Assembly (NCBI RefSeq): GCF_001073155.1
Contig: NZ_JVEE01000044.1
Location: 53,818 to 117,817 of the forward strand
Source: Streptococcus parasanguinis
GTDB lineage: Bacteria > Bacillota > Bacilli > Lactobacillales > Streptococcaceae
DNA: 64,000 nucleotides
Direction: 5' to 3'
The notes below the pieces were generated by a model. It did no database searches. It had not been told where the DNA came from and saw only the letters and a program-made list of their open reading frames with translations. Both the position numbers and the translations under genes were made by a program. Shown here one piece after another: positions 12,137 through 19,449 of the stretch. How positions within the stretch are numbered: the stretch's first letter is position 1; each line of letters begins with the position of its first letter.

Positions 12137-12377
12137 ATTGTATACCTCTAATTTACATAATTTTAATTCATTCTTGAAAATTAGCAGACCAATTGGCTGC
12201 TGTTTGATTGTTTACATAATTTTAATTTATTTATTTAATAATAGCCCTACAGGCTAACAGTATCTATTTTTCCTTTTATCAATTAGTTGTATTAATTCTG
12301 GAAATAGCATATCACCATCTCCTTTCCACTATTGATCTTGTAAACCAGTAGGTTTTCCCAACCTCTTTTTGTTTACA
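12137..12377 (-). promoter_or_regulatory. Long repeat-rich 5' leader of clpL
   Basis: About 240 nt of untranslated leader follow the promoter at 12384-12412. The block TTTACATAATTTTAATT recurs at about 12152 and 12211, with shorter TTTACATAA copies at about 12372 and 12419. An 18-codon ORF lies within it. Confidence 0.6.
12254..12310 (-). CDS. Candidate leader peptide upstream of clpL
   Basis: An 18-codon ORF (MLFPELIQLIDKRKNRYC) starts at ATG 12310 with AAAGGAG eight nucleotides upstream, which is a better ribosome site than many in this window. It lies about 118 nt before clpL inside the transcribed leader. It could be an attenuating or stress-sensing leader peptide, or chance. No homologue is known to me. 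Confidence 0.35.
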   Translation of the reverse strand: MLFPELIQLIDKRKNRYC

Positions 12378-12383
12378 TAAATT

Positions 12384-12412
12384 ATTATAACGCAGACTGA
12401 TTCCTTTGTCAA
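12384..12412 (-). promoter_or_regulatory. Sigma-70 promoter of clpL
   Basis: On the minus strand TTGACA (12412-12407) and TATAAT (12389-12384) are separated by exactly 17 nt, a consensus promoter. A TTTACATAA repeat flanks it on each side. Confidence 0.8.
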
Positions 12413-12462
12413 CACTTTTTACATAATTTTTTACATTTTTTTAAAAAATTTTTCCAGAATCC

Positions 12463-12490
12463 AAAAAACACACCCTTACTAGGTGTGTCT
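12463..12490 (-). terminator. Terminator of the ABC/UroD operon
   Basis: ACACACC-tagtaag-GGTGTGT followed by six T on the minus strand, a few bases after the ATPase stop. Confidence 0.8.
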
Positions 12491-12494
12491 CTTG

Positions 12495-13259
12495 TTAAAT
12501 CATATATTCGACGCTATAAGTAGCATCAGATAAAATCCGTGAGAGGAATTGTTTGGTTCGCTCTTCCTTTGGACTATTGAAGAATTCATGCGGTTCATTT
12601 TCTTCAATGATGTGTCCGCCATCCATAAAGATAACGTGGTTGGCCACATCACGCGCAAAGCCCATCTCATGGGTTACGACAACCATGGTCACTCCTTCTT
12701 GGGCCAATTGCTTCATGACATCTAAGACGTCACCAACCAACTCTGGATCTAGCGCTGAAGTCGGCTCGTCTAGCAAGATCACGTCTGGTTTCACTGCGAT
12801 GGCACGCGCGATTCCGATCCGTTGCTGCTGGCCACCTGACAATTGAGAAGGATAGTAATCCTTGTAAGTGAGGAGACCAACTTTTTCAAGGGCTGATTCT
12901 GCCCGTTGGATAGCTTCTTCTTTTGGAATCTTACGGGCTACAACCAGGCCTTCTAAGATATTTTCAAGCGCTGTTTTGTTAGCGAAGAGATTATAATGCT
13001 GGAAGACAAAGGCTGTCTTTTGGCGGATTTCTAAAATCTCTTTTTTGCTGAGTTTTGAGAGGTCATACTCTTTTCCACCTAGGGTGAGGTGCCCTGTATC
13101 TGCCTTTTCCAAGTGATTGAGGCAGCGAAGGAAGGTTGTTTTTCCTGATCCAGATGAGCCCAAAATAACGACGACATCCCCTTGGTTGACCTTAAGATTA
13201 ACATCTACCAGGACTTGGTGGTCCTTAAATTTTTTCGATACGTGTTCTACTTCTAACAT
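12495..13259 (-). CDS. Polar amino-acid ABC transporter ATP-binding protein
   Basis: 254 residues, the GlnQ/TcyC-type ATPase that powers uptake by the adjacent permeases. Walker A GSSGSGKT (34-41), Q-loop FQHYNLF, signature LSGGQQQR, Walker B VILLDEPT and switch His in VVTHEMGF are all intact. It ends the cluster and is followed by a terminator. Start ATG 13259 lies 19 bp after the permease. The substrate cannot be read from the ATPase; context points to an amino acid or S-methyl compound (inference). Confidence 0.93.
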   Translation of the reverse strand: MLEVEHVSKKFKDHQVLVDVNLKVNQGDVVVILGSSGSGKTTFLRCLNHLEKADTGHLTLGGKEYDLSKLSKKEILEIRQKTAFVFQHYNLFANKTALENILEGLVVARKIPKEEAIQRAESALEKVGLLTYKDYYPSQLSGGQQQRIGIARAIAVKPDVILLDEPTSALDPELVGDVLDVMKQLAQEGVTMVVVTHEMGFARDVANHVIFMDGGHIIEENEPHEFFNSPKEERTKQFLSRILSDATYSVEYMI

Positions 13260-13278
13260 CTTCTTATTTCTCCTTCTT

Positions 13279-13965
13279 CTATACGAGTGTCAGGCGTTTT
13301 TCTAAGAGATTGAATCCCCACTGAATCACCCCACAAATGACAATATAAAGAATAAAAATCACTAGATAGGATTCAAAATATTGATAGCCATAAGAGGCTT
13401 CGACCTTGGCAATGGCGGTGATATCCTTGATCGTCATTACAAAGACAAGGGAGGTTCCTTTGACCAAGTTGATGACCAGGTTACACAGATTGGGAAGGGC
13501 TGAACGCAAGGCTTGTGGAAAAACAATGCGGATGTAGGCTTGGCGATTGGTCAAACCAATAGCTTGCGCTGCTTCTAGCTGGCCCTTATCTACGGTCAGA
13601 ATGGCTGATCGTAGAATTTCAGCAAGACTCCCTGTTGTCATCAAGCTAAAGATGATAAAGGCATAGTAAATGGGATTGATCTCAAAGACATTAAAGTGAC
13701 TGCCAATACTCTTAAAAAAGCTATTTAAGAGACTGGGAAAGAGACTATAAAAGAAGAGAATCAAGAGAATCGGAGGTGTCGCGCGGATAAAAGCTAAGTA
13801 AATCACTGAGAAACTGCGAACACCTTTGACCTTATAAATCTGACCGAGTGCCAAAAAGAGGGCTGGAAGAAAACTCAAGAGAATCGATACGACCATGATC
13901 AGAAGGGTCACTGGAACACCACCCAAGGTGGCTAGAAATGCTTTACTAATAAAATTGAAATCCAT
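13279..13965 (-). CDS. Amino-acid ABC transporter permease (second)
   Basis: 228 residues, HisM/GlnP family, with five to six membrane helices. The EAA-like coupling loop is [20 protein letters not shown] followed by [10 protein letters not shown] (about residues 131-162). It pairs with the neighbouring permease as a heterodimer, typical of cystine and other polar amino-acid importers. It is 3 bp after the previous permease stop, so translation is probably coupled. Confidence 0.92.
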   Translation of the reverse strand: MDFNFISKAFLATLGGVPVTLLIMVVSILLSFLPALFLALGQIYKVKGVRSFSVIYLAFIRATPPILLILFFYSLFPSLLNSFFKSIGSHFNVFEINPIYYAFIIFSLMTTGSLAEILRSAILTVDKGQLEAAQAIGLTNRQAYIRIVFPQALRSALPNLCNLVINLVKGTSLVFVMTIKDITAIAKVEASYGYQYFESYLVIFILYIVICGVIQWGFNLLEKRLTLV

Positions 13966-13968
13966 AAG

Positions 13969-14661
13969 CTACCTTTCTATTACACTGAGTCGTTTCTCAA
14001 GGAGTTGAGCGGAGAAGGAGATCACAAGGGCAATTCCCCAGTAGATCACTGCTACAGCTGTATACGTTTCGAGGGAATAATTCCCAAGATTGCGGCTGAT
14101 CAAGTTGTTGCCTGCTCCCATGATATCGATAAAGCCAATGGTATAAGCCAAAGCGGCATCGCGCATGAGGTTCAAGATGGCAGTCGTCATATTTGGAAGA
14201 GCCACGCGAAAGGCTTGGGGAAGGACAATCCGCCAAATAGTTTGAGCTGGTGTCAAGCCGATACTCAAGCCCGCTTCCATCTGGCCTTTTGGAATGGCCA
14301 AATAGGCTGCCTTGAAGACCTCAGAGATCATCGCGGCAAAGAGAAGAAACATGGCAACAAGGACAAAGACAAACTTGGACCAGTGGTCAATGTCAATGCC
14401 TAACCACCAGTTCAAAAATTGGGGAAGTCCATAAAAGACCAAAAAGAGCAAGACAATCGGAGGGGTACAACGCAAGGTAAAGACATAACCCTTTGCCAGA
14501 CCTGCTCCTACCTTATCTTCTGATACTTGTGCCCAGGTCAAAACCAAGCCAAATGCAGAACCGAGAACCGTCGTTAAAACCATCAAAGCTAGGGTCGCTG
14601 GCAGGGCTTGGACCAAGGTTGGAAGAAATGACCAGACCTTGGAAATGTCGTATGAGACCAT
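13969..14661 (-). CDS. Amino-acid ABC transporter permease (first)
   Basis: 230 residues with the same HisM/GlnP fold as its neighbour; the coupling motif is EAGLSIGLTPAQTIWRIVLP then QAFRVALPNM. RCTPPIVLLF near residue 65 is the family's conserved TM loop (RxTPxxVQL). It is encoded between the binding protein and the second permease. Confidence 0.92.
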   Translation of the reverse strand: MVSYDISKVWSFLPTLVQALPATLALMVLTTVLGSAFGLVLTWAQVSEDKVGAGLAKGYVFTLRCTPPIVLLFLVFYGLPQFLNWWLGIDIDHWSKFVFVLVAMFLLFAAMISEVFKAAYLAIPKGQMEAGLSIGLTPAQTIWRIVLPQAFRVALPNMTTAILNLMRDAALAYTIGFIDIMGAGNNLISRNLGNYSLETYTAVAVIYWGIALVISFSAQLLEKRLSVIER

Positions 14662-14727
14662 GTTTCTTTTCCTTTCTGTATCCGTATAGAAATAAGGAAG
14701 CTGGGGCTATGCGCACCCAGTTCCATC

Positions 14728-15606
14728 TTATTTCTCTTTATCTACATAACTGAAGACATCTTCACCGAAATATTTTTTCGACAATTTAGCAAGTGTGCCA
14801 TCTTTTTCTAATTCTTTGATGGCCTTGCTGTATTCTTCCGCAAATTTTTCGTTTTTCTTATCCTTATGGATCAATGGGTAAGTTGGAATTCCTTTGTAGG
14901 CAAACCAGCTCAGTTTGTCCGCATATTGGTGGTAAGAACCATCTTTATCTGTGACAGCTTTTTCAAAGGAAAGTTTGATGTCAAAGAAGGCATCGTAACG
15001 TCCTTCAAGAACCCAAGCATAAGCATCTGCGACTTTGAAAGATTCCGCAGCTGTTAATTCGATTTGTTGGTCCTTATGCTTTTCATTGTATTCTTTAATA
15101 ACATTCCATTGTGCATTTTGTGGTGAAATTGGAACCAATTTTCCTTTTTCTTTAGCGAAGTCATCGATGTTCTTGTATTTATTCGCATCTTCTTTCCGGA
15201 CGGTAAATCCGATGATACTTGCACCGATTGGTTCTTTTGGAATGATAAATTTCTTAGCACGTTCTTCGGTATACCAAGCTCCTTTGGTTCCGATATCGTA
15301 TTTACCAGATTCTAGACCGATTAAGAGATCGTCATCACTTGTTCCAGTGTACTCAAACTTGTAGTCTGGTAGTTTTTCGTCAATGGCTTTGAGAACGGCT
15401 ACTTCATAGCCATCTGATTCTCCTTTTTCATCAACGAAATCATACGGTACATAGTTTTGAGTGTGGGCTACTTTCAAGGTTGTTACCTTGTTCGATCCTG
15501 TTGAACCTTTACTGTCGTTTGCATGGTTCAAGCTCCGTCCAAGAATGGTTGCACCTGCAATGGCAAGAACGGCCACCCCACCGATAATCCATGTTTTTTT
15601 ACTCAT
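14728..15606 (-). CDS. Extracytoplasmic amino-acid binding protein, no lipobox
   Basis: 292 residues, periplasmic-binding-protein family 3. It starts with one hydrophobic helix (WIIGGVAVLAIAGATILG, residues 6-23) that lacks a lipobox cysteine, so the protein is likely held by an uncleaved anchor or released by signal peptidase I rather than lipidated. This is unusual for a Gram-positive ABC binding protein. The ligand domain carries the family pattern YDFVDEKGESDGYEVAVLKAI and YTEERAKKF, the Arg being the usual carboxylate ligand. It follows the upstream UroD-like gene by 27 bp. Confidence 0.9.
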   Translation of the reverse strand: MSKKTWIIGGVAVLAIAGATILGRSLNHANDSKGSTGSNKVTTLKVAHTQNYVPYDFVDEKGESDGYEVAVLKAIDEKLPDYKFEYTGTSDDDLLIGLESGKYDIGTKGAWYTEERAKKFIIPKEPIGASIIGFTVRKEDANKYKNIDDFAKEKGKLVPISPQNAQWNVIKEYNEKHKDQQIELTAAESFKVADAYAWVLEGRYDAFFDIKLSFEKAVTDKDGSYHQYADKLSWFAYKGIPTYPLIHKDKKNEKFAEEYSKAIKELEKDGTLAKLSKKYFGEDVFSYVDKEK

Positions 15607-15633
15607 ACTCTGTTCTCCCTCTTTCTATTTTCC

Positions 15634-16635
15634 TTATTCTGCTGCAGCTTCACGAACCCATTCGATTCGTTCTTCATCAATGTCACTTGGGATGGTACAA
15701 TCGGCACCAATGACCAAGCCTGTGGTTCCTGTTTCTGCGATGATGCGTTTGGTTTCTGCTTGAATCGCAGCCTTATCTCCTGTGTAAAGAAGACCATTTT
15801 TTCCATTTTCAAAACCACCAAGAACCGTGCGTCCACCGAAGATTTCGCGTCCTTCTGCTAGGCTGATGCCTTCTGGTCCGACTGCCCAGTTAATGACTTG
15901 GGCTGGGTAGTCTGTAAAGAGGTGGATATCATTGCGAGCTCCTTCGTAACCACAGATATGAAGAATATTTACGCCACCGGCTTCATTAGCTGCCTCTAAG
16001 ACATGGAGTTCACTCGGTGCAATAATGTTTTTATAAACTTCTTGTGTAACCCGCGCATCTTGGATACTTTGAACACTGAGGTAGATCCCGTCTGCTCCTG
16101 CTTCTTTGATGATTCGTTGGCTCAAACTTGCAATATCTTGGCCAATCGTATCCAATACTTTTTTAAGAGTTGCTGCATCTTGATCGATAAAGTTTGCGAT
16201 CAAGTCATCTCCTCCTGAAACTTCTCCGACTAACCATTTAAAGTAGGTCACCGGAGCAAAGATATTGTAGATAGCCACAATGTCTTCTTCAAAACCGGCA
16301 CGGATTTTTTTAACGAGCTCTACCTGCTCTGTGATCCATGGATGATCTGTTCCGAGTGGTTCAATCCCTGCTAAGTCAGAGATATTTTCAAGGCCTTTGT
16401 GAATGGCTGGGTTTGGATAAGTAAAGTAACCATCACTCATGAGTTTGACAAAGTCTGGTTTGACCTTGTGAAGGAAGTTTTTATGGCCATTGAGGTTTTT
16501 TTCAATAATTTCCGGATTAGAAAATCCTTTCAACCATTCTTCTTCTGTTGTAAAATGATGCCAAAATCCAACTGGCACACGGTCAACTGCTTCTCCTTTG
16601 AAAGCTTTTAACACTAATTCTCTTTTTGATGACAT
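15634..16635 (-). CDS. UroD/MtaA-family putative zinc methyltransferase (copy 1)
   Basis: 333 residues with a uroporphyrinogen-decarboxylase-like barrel. Streptococci do not make heme, so a true HemE role is unlikely. The zinc motif of the MtaA/CmuA methyl-corrinoid:thiol methyltransferase branch is present: H-x-C in ILHICGYEG and a distant Cys in GADCTIP. The N-terminus MSSKRELVLKAFKGEAVDRVPVGFW matches the paralogue at 16952. It sits directly upstream of an amino-acid ABC importer. I infer methyl transfer to or from a thiol or thioether substrate brought in by that transporter; the substrate is unknown. Confidence 0.8.
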   Translation of the reverse strand: MSSKRELVLKAFKGEAVDRVPVGFWHHFTTEEEWLKGFSNPEIIEKNLNGHKNFLHKVKPDFVKLMSDGYFTYPNPAIHKGLENISDLAGIEPLGTDHPWITEQVELVKKIRAGFEEDIVAIYNIFAPVTYFKWLVGEVSGGDDLIANFIDQDAATLKKVLDTIGQDIASLSQRIIKEAGADGIYLSVQSIQDARVTQEVYKNIIAPSELHVLEAANEAGGVNILHICGYEGARNDIHLFTDYPAQVINWAVGPEGISLAEGREIFGGRTVLGGFENGKNGLLYTGDKAAIQAETKRIIAETGTTGLVIGADCTIPSDIDEERIEWVREAAAE

Positions 16636-16690
16636 GTTCTTACCTCGTTCTATCTTTTCTTGTTTGTTATCTTATCACTTCAATGATGCT

Positions 16691-16716
16691 TTGACTAATA
16701 TATATTTTTTATCAAG
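16691..16716 (-). promoter_or_regulatory. 26-bp motif shared by both UroD-like genes (copy 1)
   Basis: A partly palindromic AT-rich block beginning TTGACTAATATAT and ending TATCAAG on the plus strand, 56 bp upstream of the copy-1 start. The same block of equal length precedes the other paralogue at 18044. Likely a regulator site. Confidence 0.45.
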
Positions 16717-16733
16717 CTCTTCATCTTTTTTTA

Positions 16734-16934
16734 TCACTGATCTTCGAGAAGAAGAATTCCTGCTAGATCAGACGGTCGAAGGAGGGAGAGACTATGGGCT
16801 GGAATTTTCTCCAGTCTTGCCATATCTGGATCTTTTTTTGCTTTCCCCTGACTACTTGCTAGAGCAGCTTTACTAAGCCCTAGAAGCAAAAACAAAACGG
16901 TTACCAGGATACACCATACATTGATCTTTTTCAT
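16734..16934 (-). CDS. Small secreted peptide between the two UroD-like genes
   Basis: 66 residues from ATG 16934, which has AAAGGAGAGGGAG upstream; longer readings start in the previous gene. MKKINVWCILVTVLFLLLGLSK is a Sec signal peptide, with a likely signal-peptidase site after ALA (residues 24-26). The mature part is about 40 residues, basic at first (QGKAKKD) and hydrophobic at the end (LAGILLLEDQ). It starts 17 bp after the upstream paralogue stop and is followed by the shared regulatory motif. I do not recognise it; a signalling or accessory peptide is possible. Confidence 0.6.
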   Translation of the reverse strand: MKKINVWCILVTVLFLLLGLSKAALASSQGKAKKDPDMARLEKIPAHSLSLLRPSDLAGILLLEDQ

Positions 16935-16951
16935 CTCCCTCTCCTTTCTTC

Positions 16952-17953
16952 TTACAATACAGCTGCTTGACGTACCCAATCTAAGCGTTCCAATTGGAAA
17001 TCATCTGGCACGGTACAGTCTGCTCCAAGGATCAAACCACGACTTCCGGCTTCTGCCACCAAGCGACGAGTTTCTTGCTCAATAGCTGCTCGTTCCCCTT
17101 GATAGAGCAAACCTTTCTTGCCATTGACAAAGCCACCCAAGACGGCACGATCGCCGAAAAGTTTACGACCTGCTGCTAGGCTAAGGCCTTCATGATGGGT
17201 CGCCCAGTTAATGACTTGAGCTGGATAATCCTTGAAGAGTTCCACTTCATTGCTGGCCCCTTCAAAACCACAGATATGAAGGATATTGATGCCTCCAGCT
17301 TCATTGGCTGCTGCTAGGACAGCGATATTGCTCGGTTCAATGATCTTACGGTATTCTTCCTCTGTCACACGCTCATCTTGGACTTGCTGGGTTGAAAAGT
17401 AAATCCCTTCAACACCTGCTTCTTGGATCAAGCGGCGACTTAAAGTAGCGATATCTCCTGCAATCACGTCAAGGACATGAGCTAAAGTTTCTGGATCTTC
17501 CTTAATAAAGTCTGCAATCACTTGGTCTCCACGGGATTGATCCGTACGGAACCAGCGTTTCAAATAAGAAATGGTCGAGAAGATATTGTAGAAAGAAGCA
17601 ATCTCTTCATGGAAATGGGAACGAATCTCCTTGACCACTTCAATTTGTTTTTCAATCCAAGGATGATGCTCCCCAATCGGTTGAATATCCTTCAATTCTT
17701 GGATTGATTGGATCTCTCTCGAATAAAGTGCACTCGGATAGCGGAAGAAGCCATCGCTCATGATCTTGACAAAATCAGGTGAAATTTCTTCTACATAGTG
17801 TTGGTGGCCCTTAATACTTTTTGCTACTACAGCCGGATTGTCTAGACCCAATTCTTTTTCTTCTTGGGTCACATAATGGAGCCAAAATCCTACAGGGATT
17901 CGTTCTACTGTTTCGCCTCGAATGGCACGAAGAACCAATTCTTTTTTACTCAT
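16952..17953 (-). CDS. UroD/MtaA-family putative zinc methyltransferase (copy 2)
   Basis: 333 residues from ATG 17953, aligning end to end with the copy at 15634, including MSKKELVLRAIRGETVERIPVGFW, ILHICGFEG and GADCTVP, so the H-x-C...C zinc site is kept. GAGGAGG lies 9 nt before this ATG. An in-frame ATG at 18022 with its own site (GAGGTGATATC) would add 23 residues, so the protein may have two starts. It is the first gene of the cluster. The paralogues may form a heteromer or act on different methyl donors (inference). GC content is like the neighbours. Confidence 0.8.
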   Translation of the reverse strand: MSKKELVLRAIRGETVERIPVGFWLHYVTQEEKELGLDNPAVVAKSIKGHQHYVEEISPDFVKIMSDGFFRYPSALYSREIQSIQELKDIQPIGEHHPWIEKQIEVVKEIRSHFHEEIASFYNIFSTISYLKRWFRTDQSRGDQVIADFIKEDPETLAHVLDVIAGDIATLSRRLIQEAGVEGIYFSTQQVQDERVTEEEYRKIIEPSNIAVLAAANEAGGINILHICGFEGASNEVELFKDYPAQVINWATHHEGLSLAAGRKLFGDRAVLGGFVNGKKGLLYQGERAAIEQETRRLVAEAGSRGLILGADCTVPDDFQLERLDWVRQAAVL

Positions 17954-18043
17954 ACTGTGCATCCTCCTCAATATTTCTCCAATAGAAAGGCTAACTGCTT
18001 TCCTTCTGGAATTTGTAACCATGATATCACCTCGAAAAGTAGC

Positions 18044-18068
18044 TGACTAATATATTTTCCCTATCAAG
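18044..18068 (-). promoter_or_regulatory. Shared motif before UroD-like copy 2
   Basis: CTGACTAATATATTTT followed by CCCTATCAAG, matching the motif at 16691 in sequence and length. It is 22 bp upstream of the ATG at 18022. Confidence 0.45.
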
Positions 18069-18100
18069 GCCTTAAAATTTCTTTATTAAGAAAGGTATCA

Positions 18101-18134
18101 AAAAAACGCAAGTCCTTGAAAATAGGGACTTGCG
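18101..18134 (-). terminator. Strong terminator on the minus strand
   Basis: GCAAGTCC pairs with GGACTTGC and is followed by GTTTTTTTG on the minus strand. It ends a leftward transcript coming from the 18.15-18.3 kb interval, upstream of the UroD operon. Confidence 0.7.
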
Positions 18135-18145
18135 GGTATCTTTCT

Positions 18146-18268
18146 TTATTCTTTCATTTTAGAAGAAAAGGACCGCTTTGATCTTTTCTTGATCCGGTTA
18201 TAGCAAAAAACTATACCTCTTCTTTTAAAGGAAAAAATGGCGTATGTTAAAGCAAAGAAACCTTTCAT
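18146..18268 (-). CDS. Candidate 40-residue basic peptide
   Basis: An ORF from ATG 18268 to a TAA at 18146 encodes 40 residues starting MKGFFALTYAIFSFKRRG and ending in a Lys/Arg/Ser-rich tail. AAAGGAGG lies 12 nt upstream, slightly far, because a 3-codon ORF intervenes. The stop is followed within about 12 nt by a strong terminator, which supports a real short transcript. No family recognised. Confidence 0.35.
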   Translation of the reverse strand: MKGFFALTYAIFSFKRRGIVFCYNRIKKRSKRSFSSKMKE

Positions 18269-18326
18269 AACAGCATTTTTCCTCCTTTGTTCTTTTCACC
18301 GATTCCTAGATACCTTCTTCTCTTTC

Positions 18327-18355
18327 TTGTCAGGCAAGATTGAAAGGAGTATAAT
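18327..18355 (+). promoter_or_regulatory. Promoter of the acid phosphatase gene
   Basis: TTGTCA (18327-18332) and TATAAT (18350-18355) with a 17-nt spacer, 34 bp before the start codon. Confidence 0.75.
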
Positions 18356-18388
18356 TTTTATAGAATAATTTTAAGGAGTGTACGGTTT

Positions 18389-19246
18389 ATGAAAACAACA
18401 AAAACCACCTTTACCATCGTTTCTGCTCTTGCTTCTGTCATTTTACTGACGAGTTGTGGAAGCAACACCACTAAAACGCAAGAGACAAAAGCAAGCAGCA
18501 CTAAAAATCAGGTGACGATGACCTATGATCAGCAGCGCTCACAAGAAAATACCATGTCTGTTCTCTGGTACCAAAAGGCAGCAGAAACCAAGGCTTTGTA
18601 TTTACAAGGCTACAATGTCGCTACTGACCGTTTGAAAGAGATCCTCCAAACGCCTTCTGATAAGCCATACTCAATCGTATTAGACTTGGATGAAACTGTT
18701 TTAGACAACAGCCCTTACCAAGTTCAAAACGTCAAAGATGGTACAGCCTTCAACCCTAAAGATTGGGATGTTTGGGTGAAAAAAGCAGCCGCAAAAGCGG
18801 TGCCAGGTGCTAAAGATTTCCTTCAATATGCGGATCAAAACGGGGTTCAAATCTACTACATTTCTGACCGTACAACCTCTCAAGTAGATGATACCATCAA
18901 GAATCTTGAAAAAGAAGGCATTCCGGTTCAAGGACGTGACCACCTCATGTTCTTAGAAGATGGTGTCAAATCAAAAGAAGGCCGTCGCCAAGCTGTGCAA
19001 GAAAAGACCAATCTTGTCTTGCTCTTTGGGGACAACCTAGTGGACTTTGCAGACTTCTCTAAGACATCCGAAGCTGATCGCGACAAGAAATTGGACGAAT
19101 TGCAAAAAGAATTTGGTGAAAAATTCATCATCTTCCCAAATCCAATGTACGGATCATGGGAATCTGCTGTTTACCAAGGTAAAAAACTAGATGCCAAGGG
19201 ACAAACAGAAGAACGCCTCAAAGCCTTGCAAGGTTTTGATAAATAA
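18389..19246 (+). CDS. HAD-family acid phosphatase, lipoprotein e(P4) type
   Basis: 285 residues. A lipoprotein signal peptide ends in LLTSC (Cys23), so it is anchored on the outer face of the membrane. The class C (DDDD) phosphatase motif DLDET is at residues 99-103 (nucleophile Asp99, acid Asp101). Later conserved Asp residues are in YYISDRT and LLFGDNLVDF. Family members such as Haemophilus e(P4) and streptococcal LppC dephosphorylate nucleotides, which could scavenge NAD or nucleosides. Single gene with its own promoter; AAGGAG precedes the ATG. An intergenic repeat ending in a terminator follows. Confidence 0.92.
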   Translation: MKTTKTTFTIVSALASVILLTSCGSNTTKTQETKASSTKNQVTMTYDQQRSQENTMSVLWYQKAAETKALYLQGYNVATDRLKEILQTPSDKPYSIVLDLDETVLDNSPYQVQNVKDGTAFNPKDWDVWVKKAAAKAVPGAKDFLQYADQNGVQIYYISDRTTSQVDDTIKNLEKEGIPVQGRDHLMFLEDGVKSKEGRRQAVQEKTNLVLLFGDNLVDFADFSKTSEADRDKKLDELQKEFGEKFIIFPNPMYGSWESAVYQGKKLDAKGQTEERLKALQGFDK

Positions 19247-19253
19247 AACAAAT

Positions 19254-19436
19254 GAGAGTGGGACAGAAATCGGTAATTCGTTGGAATTCGATTTCGTCGT
19301 CCCACCTCCGCACAGTTGAGTAGGGCTATAAAAGCTGATGAAATCAGCGTAGTAGAGCCCACTCAACCACTGCGTCTTGCTAGACAATCCAAAAACAATT
19401 AAGAGGCTGGGACTTTTGTCCCAGCCTCGTTTTTTC
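19254..19436 (+). repeat. Streptococcal intergenic repeat, copy 1
   Basis: About 183 bp starting GAGAGTGGGACAGAAATCGG and ending in a GC-rich hairpin (GGCTGGGACTTTTGTCCCAG) with a T run. A second copy in the opposite orientation is at 21453-21631 and a truncated third at 63943-64000. The end hairpin would also terminate transcription between the phosphatase gene and glmS. Confidence 0.85.
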
Positions 19437-19449
19437 TATATAGACAAGT

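Noticed and set aside
12137..12480. CtsR operator upstream of clpL
   Set aside because: No GGTCAAA direct repeat is visible on either strand; only unrelated TTTACATAA repeats.
15634..17953. True uroporphyrinogen decarboxylase (hemE)
   Set aside because: Two paralogues, no other heme genes, and a thiol-methyltransferase type H-x-C...C zinc site argue for the MtaA/CmuA branch.
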